From Rhodobacteraceae bacterium UBA2776 (GTDB lineage Bacteria; Pseudomonadota; Alphaproteobacteria; Rhodobacterales; Rhodobacteraceae), in contig DEIK01000118.1 of the NCBI GenBank assembly GCA_002352425.1, positions 62,001 to 126,000 on the forward strand: DNA of 64,000 nt, in the 5' to 3' direction. The notes under the pieces were generated by a model that worked only from the letters and a program-made list of their open reading frames with translations, did no database searches and had not been told where the DNA came from. Every line of letters starts with the position of its first letter. Position 1 is the stretch's first letter. The position numbers and the translations under genes were made by a program. Shown in pieces: positions 16,711 to 26,114 of this stretch.

Positions 16711-19482
16711 ATGAACACGCACACCAATTTGTTTTCACCGGACAGCATGATTTGTCCGGCGAATGCCATTTTCAACCTAGAGGCCGCATGGGAAACCCTT
16801 GAGGCCACATTTCTTGAAGCCAAAGACGGGCGTGCAATCCGCAATGCAACCGTCGCCTATCTGATGGAGGCGCGCAAAAACGGCAATGCCGCCATCGAGG
16901 CTGCCTTTGCCGCGGATCCAATCGCCGCCCACCGCACCACACGCGCCTATGCCTATCTGGCCGATTGCATTGTCAAAACCATCTTTCAGGTCGCCACCAC
17001 GCGGCTGCATAAACTCGCCAACCCGACCGACGCTGAACGCTTGTCAGTGGTGGCCGTGGGCGGATCTGGTCGCGCCGAAATGGCCCCGCATTCCGACATC
17101 GACCTGTTGTTCCTGACCCCCTACAAAATGACCGCATGGGCCGAGAGCGTGATTGAATCCATGCTCTATATGCTGTGGGATTTGCGCCTGAAGGTCGGCC
17201 ATTCCAGTCGTACCATCAAGGATTGCGTTCGCTTGGGGAGCGAGGATTTCACCATCCGCACCGCCCTGCTGGAAGAGCGTTTTTTGACGGGTGATGCGGC
17301 CTTGGCCGAGGAATTGCCTGACGTACTGTGGCACGAACTATTTCGCAACACCGGCCCTGAATTTGTCGAAGCCAAGCTGGAAGAGCGCTCCACGCGTCAC
17401 AAAAAGCAAGGCGGTCAGCGTTACATGGTCGAGCCCAATGTGAAAGAGGGCAAGGGCGGGCTGCGCGACCTACAATCCTTGTTCTGGATAGCCAAATACA
17501 TTCACCGCGTCGATGATGTGGCTGATCTAATCCCACTGGGACTGTTCACCCAAGACGAGTATGACCGTTTTTCCGAAGCTGAAAACTTCCTTTGGGCCAC
17601 GCGTTGCCATCTGCATTTGGTCACAGGGCGTGCGATGGAGCAATTGACGTTTGATCTGCAGGTCGATGTGGCAGCGCGCATGGGCTATGTTGATCGTGGT
17701 GGTCGGCGGGCTGTTGAGCATTTCATGCAGGACTATTTTCGTCACGCCACCCATGTTGGCGACCTGACCCGCATTTTCCTAACCTTCCTAGAGGCCAGCC
17801 ACGTCAAAAAAGAACCCCGTTTGATGCGGTTTTTGCGGCGGCGCAAAAAGGCCAAGGCTGGCTATGTGATTGTGCAAAACCGTCTGAACATCGAAGATGA
17901 GGAAGCGTTCCTTGCTGACAAGTTGAACATCCTGCGCCTGTTTGAAGAAGCTTTGCGCACAGGGGTTTTGATCCACCCTGACGCGATGCGTCTGGTGGTG
18001 GCGAACTTTGATCTGATAGACGACGAGATGCGCCGCGACAAAGAAGCGACGCGCATATTCCTTGATCTGATGCTGAAACACGGCAACCCCGAACGCGCCC
18101 TGCGTCGGATGAACGAGTTGGGTGTTTTATCGGCCTTCATCCCCGAGTTCGAGACCATTGTGGCGATGATGCAGTTCAACATGTATCACTCCTATACTGT
18201 GGATGAACACACCATTCAGTGCATCTCGACCCTTGCGCAGATTGAACGCGAAGAGCTGGTCGAAGAACTGCCGGTGGCGTCCGGAATCCTAAAGGCGGGC
18301 GTCAATCGCAAGATCTTGTATGTGGCGCTGCTGCTGCATGACATCGGCAAGGGGCGTGACGAAGACCACTCGATCCTTGGGGCCAAAATGGCCCGCACCA
18401 TTGCGCCGCGTTTGGGGTTAAAGCCGGACGAGTGCAAGATTGTCGAATGGCTGGTGCGCAATCATTTGCTGATGTCCGATGTCGCCCAGAAACGCGACAT
18501 TTCCGACCCACGCACCATTCGCGGGTTTGCCAAGGCGGTGAAGAACAAGGAGCAGTTGGATTTACTAACCGTTCTGACGGTTTGCGACATTCGCGGCGTT
18601 GGACCTGATACCTGGAACAACTGGAAAGCGATGCTGATCCGGCGGTTGTATTCTGACACCGAAATGGCGTTGGAAAACGGTATGGAAGCCCTCAACAGAA
18701 CTGTGCGCGAAAAAGCGGCCCAAAAGGCGCTGCGTCTGGCGTTGGCGGATTGGGACAAGGCCGATCTGAAGCTCGAAATCGCTCGCCATTACAGCCCTTA
18801 TTGGCAAGGGTTGCAAGCGGCGGGACATATAACCTTTGCTAATTTGTTGCGGGGGCTGACCGAAGATGAAATTCGCATTGACCTACAGCCCGACGTGGAT
18901 CGTGACGCGACCCAAGCCAGCTTTGTTTTGGCCGATCACCCGGGTATTTTCTCGCGACTTGCGGGGGCTTTGGCACTGGTTGGGGCCAATGTGGTCGATG
19001 CCCGGACCTATACGTCTAAGGACGGGTATGCCACTGCGGTGTTCTGGATACAGGACGCGGATGGGTCGCCTTATGAAGGACCGCGTCTAAAACGCCTTCG
19101 CAAAATGATCGACCAGACCCTGAAAGGCGAGGTCGTTGCAGGCGATGCGCTGAAATCCCGCGACAAGATCAAGAAACGCGAACGCGCTTTCAAGGTACCG
19201 ACCACCATCACCTTTGATAACGAGGGCAGCGAGATTTACACGATCATCGAGGTCGACACCCGCGATCGCCCGGCTCTGTTGTTCGATCTGACCCGCACCT
19301 TAGCCCATGCCAATGTCTACATCGCCTCGGCGGTGATTGCGACCTATGGGGAACAGGTGGTGGATACGTTCTATGTCAAAGACATGTTCGGTCTGAAATA
19401 CCACGAGGAAAGCCGCCAAAACATGCTAAAGGATCGCCTGAAAGAATCTATTGCGGCAGGTTCTAAAAGGGCGCAGGAATAA
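16711..19482 (+). CDS. glnD: bifunctional [protein-PII] uridylyltransferase/uridylyl-removing enzyme
   Basis: 923 residues, full length. It senses glutamine and uridylylates or deuridylylates PII proteins to control nitrogen assimilation. The nucleotidyltransferase motif GGSGRAEMAPHSDIDLLFL lies near residues 115-133, VEPNVKEGKGGLRDLQSL near 243-260, the HD hydrolase site LLLHDIGKGRDEDHS near 540, and two C-terminal ACT domains start at about 730 (DHPGIFSRLAGAL) and 845 (DRPALLFDLTRTL). The stop overlaps the murJ ATG by one base. Confidence 0.96.
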   Translation: MNTHTNLFSPDSMICPANAIFNLEAAWETLEATFLEAKDGRAIRNATVAYLMEARKNGNAAIEAAFAADPIAAHRTTRAYAYLADCIVKTIFQVATTRLHKLANPTDAERLSVVAVGGSGRAEMAPHSDIDLLFLTPYKMTAWAESVIESMLYMLWDLRLKVGHSSRTIKDCVRLGSEDFTIRTALLEERFLTGDAALAEELPDVLWHELFRNTGPEFVEAKLEERSTRHKKQGGQRYMVEPNVKEGKGGLRDLQSLFWIAKYIHRVDDVADLIPLGLFTQDEYDRFSEAENFLWATRCHLHLVTGRAMEQLTFDLQVDVAARMGYVDRGGRRAVEHFMQDYFRHATHVGDLTRIFLTFLEASHVKKEPRLMRFLRRRKKAKAGYVIVQNRLNIEDEEAFLADKLNILRLFEEALRTGVLIHPDAMRLVVANFDLIDDEMRRDKEATRIFLDLMLKHGNPERALRRMNELGVLSAFIPEFETIVAMMQFNMYHSYTVDEHTIQCISTLAQIEREELVEELPVASGILKAGVNRKILYVALLLHDIGKGRDEDHSILGAKMARTIAPRLGLKPDECKIVEWLVRNHLLMSDVAQKRDISDPRTIRGFAKAVKNKEQLDLLTVLTVCDIRGVGPDTWNNWKAMLIRRLYSDTEMALENGMEALNRTVREKAAQKALRLALADWDKADLKLEIARHYSPYWQGLQAAGHITFANLLRGLTEDEIRIDLQPDVDRDATQASFVLADHPGIFSRLAGALALVGANVVDARTYTSKDGYATAVFWIQDADGSPYEGPRLKRLRKMIDQTLKGEVVAGDALKSRDKIKKRERAFKVPTTITFDNEGSEIYTIIEVDTRDRPALLFDLTRTLAHANVYIASAVIATYGEQVVDTFYVKDMFGLKYHEESRQNMLKDRLKESIAAGSKRAQE

Positions 19483-21035
19483 TGAGTTCAGGTAAACGCA
19501 TGCTGGGCGGGTTTTTAACCGTCGGCAGCTGGACGTTGCTAAGCCGCGTATTGGGTTTTGCCCGCGACGTGATGATTGCGGCGTTTTTGGGCACGGGTCC
19601 AGCCGCGCAGGCGTTTATCGTGGCATTTTCGCTGCCCAATATGTTTCGTCGCTTTTTTGCCGAGGGCGCGTTCAACATGGCCTTTGTGCCGATGTTTTCC
19701 AAGAAACTGGAGGCCGATGACGACCCACTGGGGTTCGCCCGCGATGCTTTCAGTGGGCTTGCCACAGTTTTGATCGTCTTTACCGTGGTGGCGATGTTCG
19801 CGATGCCGTGGCTGGTTTGGGCGATGGCCAGCGGGTTTGTTGGCGATGAACGGTTTGATCTGTCGGTCACGTACGGACGTATAGCCTTCCCTTATATCCT
19901 GTTCATATCGCTCGCGGCGCTGTTGTCAGGCGTGTTGAATGCGATGCGCCGTTTTACCGCCGCCGCGGCCGCGCCGGTGTTGCTGAACGTCATCTTTATT
20001 GCAGCTCTCGTTGCCAGTAGCGCGATGGGTTGGGACATTGGTTTGATATTGGCGTGGATGGTGCCACTTGCCGGTATCGCGCAATTGGCGCTGGTCTGGG
20101 TGGCCGCCAGTCGCGCTGGGTTTACCCTGACGCCGAAACGGCCTGTGCTGACACCCGATCTAAAACGTCTGGCAATCATCGCCGCCCCCGCCGCGCTTGC
20201 GGGGGGGGTAGTCCAGGTTAATCTGCTGGTCGGACGCCAGGTTGCCAGCCAATTCGATTCCGCTGTTGCTTGGCTGTATAACGCCGACCGGTTGTATCAA
20301 TTGCCGCTGGGTGTGGTCGGTATAGCCATCGGCATAGTTTTGCTCCCTGAATTGTCGCGCCGCCTACAGGCCGGTGACGAGACCGGCGGCCAAGACGCTT
20401 TCTCACGTGCCGGTGAAATCTCGCTGGCGCTGACAATCCCTGCGGCTGTGGCCTTGGTGGTGATCCCGCTGCCACTGGTTGAGGTGTTGTTTCAACGCGG
20501 GCTTTTCGGCCCCGACGACACGGCTGCCACCGCTGCCGCCGTACAAATCTACGGTCTTGGCCTGCCCGCCTTTGTGCTGCAAAAAATCTATCAACCGCTG
20601 TTTTTTGCCCGCGCCGACACCAAACGCCCGTTTTACTATGCACTGGTGGCGATGGTGATCAATGCCGCGTTGGCCATTGGGCTTGCCCCGACCATCGGCT
20701 ATCTGGCCGCCGCCATCGGGGCAACATTGGCCAGCTGGGGCATGGTCGTCCTGTTGTGGCTTGGGTCACGCAAAATGGGCATTTCAGCGCGGCTGGATAG
20801 ACGGTTTCGCGCGCGCATTTGGCGCATCACGGTCGCATCCCTTTTGATGGGCGTGGTGCTGATCGCTGCGCAACTGGTGTTGAACCCGATGTTCGTGGCG
20901 GGCGCATGGCGTTACCTTGCGCTGACCCTGTTGGTGTTGATCGGCATCCTGAGCTATTTTGGCACTGGCCAATTGATTGGCGCGTTCAAAATCTCGGACT
21001 TCCGCCGCTCAATGCGCCGGTCGGGGCGCCGTTAA
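19482..21035 (+). CDS. murJ: lipid II flippase MurJ
   Basis: 517 residues with about 14 transmembrane segments. MurJ moves lipid II across the inner membrane for peptidoglycan synthesis. The N-terminus LLSRVLGFARDVMIAAFLG, PNMFRRFFAEGAFNMAFVP (conserved arginine-rich loop) and ALAIGLAP match the family. TAATGA overlap with glnD suggests coupling. glnD-murJ-trpS order is common in Rhodobacteraceae; here a rhomboid-like gene on the opposite strand lies between murJ and trpS and overlaps the murJ end by four bases. Confidence 0.95.
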   Translation: MSSGKRMLGGFLTVGSWTLLSRVLGFARDVMIAAFLGTGPAAQAFIVAFSLPNMFRRFFAEGAFNMAFVPMFSKKLEADDDPLGFARDAFSGLATVLIVFTVVAMFAMPWLVWAMASGFVGDERFDLSVTYGRIAFPYILFISLAALLSGVLNAMRRFTAAAAAPVLLNVIFIAALVASSAMGWDIGLILAWMVPLAGIAQLALVWVAASRAGFTLTPKRPVLTPDLKRLAIIAAPAALAGGVVQVNLLVGRQVASQFDSAVAWLYNADRLYQLPLGVVGIAIGIVLLPELSRRLQAGDETGGQDAFSRAGEISLALTIPAAVALVVIPLPLVEVLFQRGLFGPDDTAATAAAVQIYGLGLPAFVLQKIYQPLFFARADTKRPFYYALVAMVINAALAIGLAPTIGYLAAAIGATLASWGMVVLLWLGSRKMGISARLDRRFRARIWRITVASLLMGVVLIAAQLVLNPMFVAGAWRYLALTLLVLIGILSYFGTGQLIGAFKISDFRRSMRRSGRR

Positions 21036-21718
21036 CGCCGTCGCAGCTTGTTTACCACCCGCGACCAGCCACCTGGGCTGACCACAAATGACACCAGAAA
21101 TCCGGTGGCAAATCCGGCTACATCAGCGATCCAATCTGGTCCGCCACCAAAGAACACGCCGAATATAAGTTGAATGAACAGCAAGAATCCGATCAGCGTG
21201 AAGGCCGAGAGTTGGTTGGCGCCGTGCCGGGCCAGATCAACCCATAGCAAAAACGTGAAGGCCCCGATTAGCCCGTAGACCGCTGGGTAGGCGCCGATCA
21301 ACGGCATGCGACTGTCGACAAATATCCCATAGACCATGGCCCCAACGATGCTTGCGGCAAAAAACACCAGCAGCACCGCCCACCAGCGAAATATTTCACC
21401 AACGAATTTGCCCAGCGCCAGCAATAGCACGACCGCAAATATCATATGGGTGAAGCTGACGTGAATGAACGGATAGGTTATGAACCTCAACAGATGTTCG
21501 GCCGGATAGCGGCTGGTCTCGATCATCCTATCGAACAACAACCCTGACGGTGTGTAACTGCCAATCGCCGCTGAGCGCCAACCGATGGCCTCGGCCCCGC
21601 CGATCAAGCCGCGCGCCCCTAGATTAAACGCCGCCTCGACCAAAAATATCGTCAGCGCCAGCACCACCACAACGGGGGGCAATGGATTCACAGGGGAAAC
21701 AACGGGATTACTGCTCAT
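21032..21718 (-). CDS. rhomboid-fold membrane protein lacking protease residues
   Basis: 228 residues from the ATG at 21718 (AAAGGAGCCTATTCG upstream). About six transmembrane segments and the rhomboid layout: FIHVSFTHMIFAVVLLLALGKF (TM2), PAVYGLIGAFTFLLW (TM4), DWIADVAGFATGFLVSF (TM6). The catalytic serine motif GxSG reads GLIG, the TM6 histidine position (normally AHxxG) reads ADVAG, and the TM2 oxyanion asparagine reads alanine. It is therefore probably an inactive rhomboid of unknown function. The start region faces trpS, 79 bases away. Confidence 0.85.
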   Translation of the reverse strand: MSSNPVVSPVNPLPPVVVVLALTIFLVEAAFNLGARGLIGGAEAIGWRSAAIGSYTPSGLLFDRMIETSRYPAEHLLRFITYPFIHVSFTHMIFAVVLLLALGKFVGEIFRWWAVLLVFFAASIVGAMVYGIFVDSRMPLIGAYPAVYGLIGAFTFLLWVDLARHGANQLSAFTLIGFLLFIQLIFGVFFGGGPDWIADVAGFATGFLVSFVVSPGGWSRVVNKLRRR

Positions 21719-21797
21719 CGAATAGGCTCCTTTGGTTGACGGCCCTTGCGCCCATAGGTAAGCCAAACCACCAGTAGAATCCAGACGGAGAATTATC

Positions 21798-22814
21798 ATG
21801 ACAGAGGTGGTCCATACACCCCGCGTCTTTTCAGGCATCCAGCCATCCGGCGGCCTGACCCTTGGCAACTATTTGGGCGCGATCAAGCGCTTTGTGTCGA
21901 TGCAAGACAGCGGCGTCGAAACCATTTATTGCATGGTCGACATGCACGCCATCACCGTCTGGCAGGACCCGGCTGATTTGCGCCGTGCCACACGCGAGCT
22001 GTGCGCAGGCTATATCGCCGCTGGTTTGGACCCTGCCAAGTCGACGCTGTTCAATCAGTCACAAGTTTCGGCCCATGCCGAACTGGGTTGGATTTTCAGC
22101 TGCGTCGCCCGTATGGGCTGGTTGAACCGAATGACCCAGTTCAAGGACAAAGCCGGTAAAAACCGCGAGAATGCCTCTGTGGGGTTGTTCAGCTATCCGG
22201 CGCTGATGGCGGCGGATATTTTGGTTTATCACGCGACACATGTTCCGGTCGGCGAGGACCAAAAGCAACATATCGAGCTGACCCGCGATATTGCGGCCAA
22301 GTTCAACCATGACTATGGCGTTGATTTCTTTCCGATCACCGAACCGGTGATCGAGGGCGAAGCGACCCGTGTTATGTCCTTACGGGACGGATCCAAAAAG
22401 ATGTCCAAGTCTGACCCCTCAGACAAAAGCCGCATCAACATGACCGATGGTGCGGACGCAATTGCACAGAAAATCCGCAAGGCAAAATCCGATGCAGATG
22501 GGTTGCCATCTGACGCCGATGGGCTGAAAGGGCGCACCGAGGCCACCAATCTGGTGAACATTTACGCGGCCTTGGCGGATATGTCGGTGGATCAGGTGTT
22601 GGCCGATGTTGGTGGCAAACAGTTCTCGGAGTTCAAACCGATGCTGGCCGATTTGGCGGTTGCCAAGCTGTCGCCGATTTCAACTGAAATGGCGCGGCTG
22701 ATGCAAACCCCTGACGAGATCGACAAGATCCTGCGCTCCGGGGCCGACAAAGCACGTGCGATTGCCGATCCTATTTTGGCGCAGACGTTGGATATTGTCG
22801 GGATGGTGCGGTAA
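21798..22814 (+). CDS. trpS: tryptophanyl-tRNA synthetase
   Basis: 338 residues, class I enzyme charging tRNA-Trp. The HIGH-type signature region is [19 protein letters not shown] near residues 10-30, and KMSKS is at 201-205. The MVDMHAIT and [16 protein letters not shown] stretches are typical. The ATG has GGAG at a good distance. Followed by an 8-bp hairpin and the convergent cupin gene. Confidence 0.96.
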   Translation: MTEVVHTPRVFSGIQPSGGLTLGNYLGAIKRFVSMQDSGVETIYCMVDMHAITVWQDPADLRRATRELCAGYIAAGLDPAKSTLFNQSQVSAHAELGWIFSCVARMGWLNRMTQFKDKAGKNRENASVGLFSYPALMAADILVYHATHVPVGEDQKQHIELTRDIAAKFNHDYGVDFFPITEPVIEGEATRVMSLRDGSKKMSKSDPSDKSRINMTDGADAIAQKIRKAKSDADGLPSDADGLKGRTEATNLVNIYAALADMSVDQVLADVGGKQFSEFKPMLADLAVAKLSPISTEMARLMQTPDEIDKILRSGADKARAIADPILAQTLDIVGMVR

Positions 22815-22854
22815 GGGCCAAGCCCCAACCACACAAACACTTACACAATTAGGA

Positions 22855-22877
22855 TGGGCGCCGCGAATTGGCGCCCA
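22855..22877. terminator. hairpin between convergent trpS and cupin genes
   Basis: TGGGCGCC-GCGAATT-GGCGCCCA, an 8-bp perfect stem with a 7-base loop, lies 40 bases after the trpS stop and 22 bases beyond the cupin stop. No T-run follows on either strand, so it may act as a bidirectional barrier or 3' end stabiliser rather than a classical terminator. Confidence 0.5.
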
Positions 22878-22898
22878 AGCAGAAATGGTCGCCGTATA

Positions 22899-23234
22899 TC
22901 AACGCTTGAGCGTATACCGGTCTGCCTCGTCAAAGACGTCAATCACGCGTGTACCAGCCTTTATCTGCGCACCATGCTCAACACCTGCCGCAATCGAATA
23001 GCTGTCCCCCGCCCTATAGAGTTTGGTCACACCACCGATGTTGAACTCGATTTCACCCTCAATCACTGTGCCCCATTGCGCACCGTGTGAATGCGGCGGC
23101 AGCACCATGTCTTTTAGAAACGCAAAAAACAACACCAGTGCATCGTCCGATTGCACGGCCGAAATTTGTACGACATCCTCAGGAAAGGGCGCGTCGATTC
23201 CGGGAAGGGCATTGATAAAATCAGGGTAAGGCAT
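22899..23234 (-). CDS. small cupin-domain protein
   Basis: 111 residues from the ATG at 23234 (AAAGAGAGACCCC upstream). A single beta-barrel cupin is visible: LPPHSHGAQWGTVIEGEIEF gives the His-rich first motif, and YRAGDSYSIAAGVEHGAQI the second, with histidines that could bind a metal. Function not assignable; it could be a small-molecule sensor or an isomerase. Divergent from the branched-chain aminotransferase. Confidence 0.85.
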   Translation of the reverse strand: MPYPDFINALPGIDAPFPEDVVQISAVQSDDALVLFFAFLKDMVLPPHSHGAQWGTVIEGEIEFNIGGVTKLYRAGDSYSIAAGVEHGAQIKAGTRVIDVFDEADRYTLKR

Positions 23235-23315
23235 GGGGTCTCTCTTTCGGGTAATTTGGATGGGTTTGTAAATTTGGCTCCATGATGGCAGAGCGATTAA
23301 GTTGCCGCAACACTC

Positions 23316-23345
23316 GCGACGCCTTGGGACAGCCAAGGAAGTCGC
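23316..23345. repeat. inverted repeat in the cupin/aminotransferase divergent region
   Basis: GCGAC-g-CCTTGG-gacag-CCAAGG-aa-GTCGC gives an 11-bp stem with a small internal loop. It lies between the divergent promoters of the cupin gene and the aminotransferase gene, in a 219-base gap where I see no gene. It could be an operator or a leader hairpin. Confidence 0.5.
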
Positions 23346-23453
23346 TCAGCTCGCCTATGTTCCACGGTCGGGCTTGGGAAGGGGCGGTATTTATGTCTGG
23401 ACTTATGACCTAAATTCTCGCTAGGCTCACCGAAACCAAGAGAGGTCAGCATT

Positions 23454-24317
23454 ATGGCAATGGGCACCAATATCCGCACGTATTTCGACGGCACATGGCA
23501 CAATGGCGATCTATCAGTGATGAAGGCCGCCGATCACGGTTCTTGGCTTGGCTCGACCATTTTTGATGGCGCCCGCTATTTTGAAGGCATCGCGCCCGAC
23601 CTTCGCGCCCATTGCGCGCGCGCCAACCAGTCCGCTGCCGCCTTGATGATCACGCCGACAGTGACCACCGACGACATGGTGCAAATTATCTGGGAGGGGC
23701 TGGCAGCTTACCCCAAATCCTCGGCTGTTTACATCCGTCCGATGTACTGGGCGATTGATGGTGGTGATCTGGGGATCGTGCCCAAAGAAAATTCCACCGG
23801 TTTTGCGATTTCACTGGAAGAAACGCCAATGCCGAGTGCGACGGATGCCTCAACTTTGACCACCACACAGTTCCGCCGACCTGTGTTGGAGGACAATGTA
23901 ACCAACGCAAAGGCTGGCTGTCTATACCCCAACAACGCCCGCATGCTGGCCGAGGCCCGCGCCAAAGGGTATGGCAATGCATTGGTTGCTGACATCATGG
24001 GCAATGTGGCGGAAACAGCATCGGCCAATGTGTTCATGGCCAAGGATGGTGAATTGTTCACGCCGATTGCCAACAACACGTTTTTGGCGGGCATTACGCG
24101 GGCGCGCCACATCGACAACTTGCGCCGTGACGGGATCAAAGTGCATGAGAGCATCCTGACCTTTGATGATTTTCGCGGGGCGGATGAGGTATTTTTGTCA
24201 GGCAACTTTTCCAAGGTCACGCCGGTCAGCGCGTTCGATAACATCCACTATCAAATGGGTCCATTGACCAAGCGAGCGCGCGAAACCTATTGGGATTGGG
24301 CGCATTCTGACGCATGA
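23454..24317 (+). CDS. ilvE: branched-chain amino acid aminotransferase
   Basis: 287 residues, class IV PLP aminotransferase interconverting valine, leucine and isoleucine with their 2-oxo acids. GSTIFDGARYFEG, YIRPMYW and the probable PLP-lysine region VTNAKAGCLYPNNARMLAEA are visible, then MGNVAETASANVFM and FLAGITRARHI. A branched-chain-like enzyme is more likely than a D-amino acid or aminodeoxychorismate enzyme, but class IV members are close. ATG with GAGG upstream. Confidence 0.88.
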   Translation: MAMGTNIRTYFDGTWHNGDLSVMKAADHGSWLGSTIFDGARYFEGIAPDLRAHCARANQSAAALMITPTVTTDDMVQIIWEGLAAYPKSSAVYIRPMYWAIDGGDLGIVPKENSTGFAISLEETPMPSATDASTLTTTQFRRPVLEDNVTNAKAGCLYPNNARMLAEARAKGYGNALVADIMGNVAETASANVFMAKDGELFTPIANNTFLAGITRARHIDNLRRDGIKVHESILTFDDFRGADEVFLSGNFSKVTPVSAFDNIHYQMGPLTKRARETYWDWAHSDA

Positions 24318-24374
24318 GTTCCTCTTGCTTTGACCCGCGAACATCGCCATCATGCGGGCCAAGGAGAACAACAC

Positions 24375-24830
24375 ATGCGGAAATTTCTAGTGGTGCTGGA
24401 CGACAGCCGTGAATGTCTGAACGCGATGCGGTTCGCCGCAATGCGGGCCAAGAAATCGGGGGGCGGTGTCGAGGTATTGTCGATCATTCCGCCAGAAGAA
24501 TTCAATCACTGGATCGGCATTGGCGACATTATGCGTGAAGAAACCCGTGAGCGGATCGAGGTTCATTACGAGGTGTTCGCCAAATGGATGCGAGACCGGC
24601 AGGGCATCGACCCTGAATTGGTGATCCGCGAGGGTGAAGCCGTGACTGAAATTCTGGCGCAAGTGGCCGAGGATAGTGAAATCGGTGTGCTGGTTTTGGG
24701 TGCAGGCGGTGACAAAAAAGGGCCGGGTCCGTTGATCACAAAACTGATGAAATCGGTCGCCGAATTGCCGATTCCGATCACGATTGTACCGGGCGAGATG
24801 TCCAAAGAACGGCTTGAGGCCATCACTTAG
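24375..24830 (+). CDS. universal stress protein
   Basis: 151 residues from the ATG at 24375 (AAGGAG upstream). UspA fold: FLVVLDDSRECLNAMRFA at the N-terminus and the ATP-type C-terminal motif region VLVLGAGGDKKGPGPLITKLMK, reminiscent of G-x2-G-x9-G(S/T). Cytoplasmic nucleotide-binding stress protein, role unspecified. A dispersed repeat (copy B) begins right at its stop codon. Confidence 0.88.
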   Translation: MRKFLVVLDDSRECLNAMRFAAMRAKKSGGGVEVLSIIPPEEFNHWIGIGDIMREETRERIEVHYEVFAKWMRDRQGIDPELVIREGEAVTEILAQVAEDSEIGVLVLGAGGDKKGPGPLITKLMKSVAELPIPITIVPGEMSKERLEAIT

Positions 24831-24834
24831 GCCA

Positions 24835-24866
24835 GCCGCTCATCAAGCCTTACGGCTTTCCTCGCT
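24835..24866 (+). repeat. dispersed intergenic element, copy B
   Basis: GCCGCTCATCAAGCC then TTACGGCTTTCCTCGCT, with a perfect 5-bp stem AAGCC-TTAC-GGCTT. It begins four bases after the TAG stop of the universal stress protein gene. This copy is the closest to the consensus of the four. Confidence 0.7.
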
Positions 24867-24967
24867 CAGATTGCCGCTGAATCAATGGTGATTTAGAACG
24901 GTTCCAAACCTTGACAGTTCGCCTTTGCAGGCGCATATCTCTAAACCTGACCAAAAAGGTGTGCCAA

Positions 24968-25528
24968 ATGTTTATCCAAACTGAATCGACCCCGAACCCC
25001 GCGACCCTGAAATTCTTGCCAGGCCAAAGCGTTCTAGGCAAAGGCACCGCCGATTTTCCGTCGGCCGAGGTTGCGGGCAAATCCCCGCTGGCCCAGCGCA
25101 TTTTTGCCGCAGGCGGTATTTATGGTGTGTTTTTGGGCACCGACTTCATCACCGTCACCAAAGGCGACGATATCGCATGGGAACATATCAAGCCTGCTAT
25201 TTTGGGCGCGATCATGGAGCATTACCAATCCGGCGACGAAGTTCTGATTGGCGAAGCTGAAAGTGCTGGCCATGCAGAACACAGCGGCGAGGACGAAGCC
25301 ATCGTCACCCAGATCAAAGAATTGCTCGACACCCGCGTGCGCCCCGCTGTGGCCCAAGACGGCGGCGACATCACATTCCACGGATTTGAATCGGGCGTGG
25401 TTTATCTGCACATGCAAGGTGCATGCGCGGGCTGCCCATCATCGACTGTGACCTTGAAAATGGGTATCGAAAACCTGCTGCGCCACTATATTCCCGAGGT
25501 GACCGAGGTGCGGGCGGTTGGAGCCTAA
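24968..25528 (+). CDS. NifU-like (Nfu) iron-sulfur cluster scaffold/carrier
   Basis: 186 residues from the ATG at 24968. N-terminal Nfu domain (TESTPNPATLKFLPGQ ... FITVTKGDDIAWEHIK, residues 1-95) and C-terminal NifU domain with the cluster-binding CxxC in GACAGCPSSTVTLKMG near residues 150-165. Carries Fe-S clusters to apo-proteins in the cytoplasm. Its end overlaps the tsaB TTG start by 11 bases, indicating an operon nfu-tsaB-rimI. Confidence 0.94.
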   Translation: MFIQTESTPNPATLKFLPGQSVLGKGTADFPSAEVAGKSPLAQRIFAAGGIYGVFLGTDFITVTKGDDIAWEHIKPAILGAIMEHYQSGDEVLIGEAESAGHAEHSGEDEAIVTQIKELLDTRVRPAVAQDGGDITFHGFESGVVYLHMQGACAGCPSSTVTLKMGIENLLRHYIPEVTEVRAVGA

Positions 25529-26114
25529 ACCACTGATACTGGCATTTGACACATCGGTCGCGCATTGCGCGGCCGCTTTGCTGTCTAATGACAAGGTTCT
25601 GGCGCAGCGCGTTGAACAAATGCAAAAGGGGCAGGCCGAACGATTGTTCCCATTGTTGGAGGACCTGCTGGCAGAGGGTGGAGTCGCATGGTCAGATCTG
25701 GCAGCCATCGGCGTCGGCATTGGGCCTGGCAATTTCACAGGCATCCGCATATCGGTATCTGCTGCGCGTGGGTTGGCTCTGTCGCTGGGCATTCCGGCGA
25801 TTGGGGTCTCCAGTTTTGAGGCCCAGGCGATTGACGCGCCGCGCCCCATCACATCGCTGATTGATGCCCGCCGCGATCAGGTCTTTGTGCAAGAATTGCC
25901 CGACCGCGCAGCGACACCCCCGCGAGTTATGCCAATGTCCGAGGTTACTGCCAGCAACATCATCGGCCCAAGCGGCACGGTCGATGTGGTAGCCATCGCC
26001 CGCATCACGGCAAGTAGATATACCGACCCAGCGCAGCCGCGCCCTGCCCCATTGTACGTGCGCGCGCCTGACGCCGCCCCGCCGCGCGATCCGGCCCCCG
26101 TCATCCTGCCATGA
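25518..26114 (+). CDS. tsaB: tRNA threonylcarbamoyladenosine biosynthesis protein TsaB
   Basis: 198 residues with a TTG start overlapping the end of nfu. TsaB is the non-catalytic partner of TsaD in making t6A37 of ANN-decoding tRNAs. ASKHA-fold signatures are clear: LILAFDTSVAHCAAALL, GVGIGPGNFTGIRISVSAARGLA and SLIDARRDQVFVQ. ATGA overlap with rimI. tsaD and tsaE are not in the window. Confidence 0.94.
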   Translation: MEPKPLILAFDTSVAHCAAALLSNDKVLAQRVEQMQKGQAERLFPLLEDLLAEGGVAWSDLAAIGVGIGPGNFTGIRISVSAARGLALSLGIPAIGVSSFEAQAIDAPRPITSLIDARRDQVFVQELPDRAATPPRVMPMSEVTASNIIGPSGTVDVVAIARITASRYTDPAQPRPAPLYVRAPDAAPPRDPAPVILP

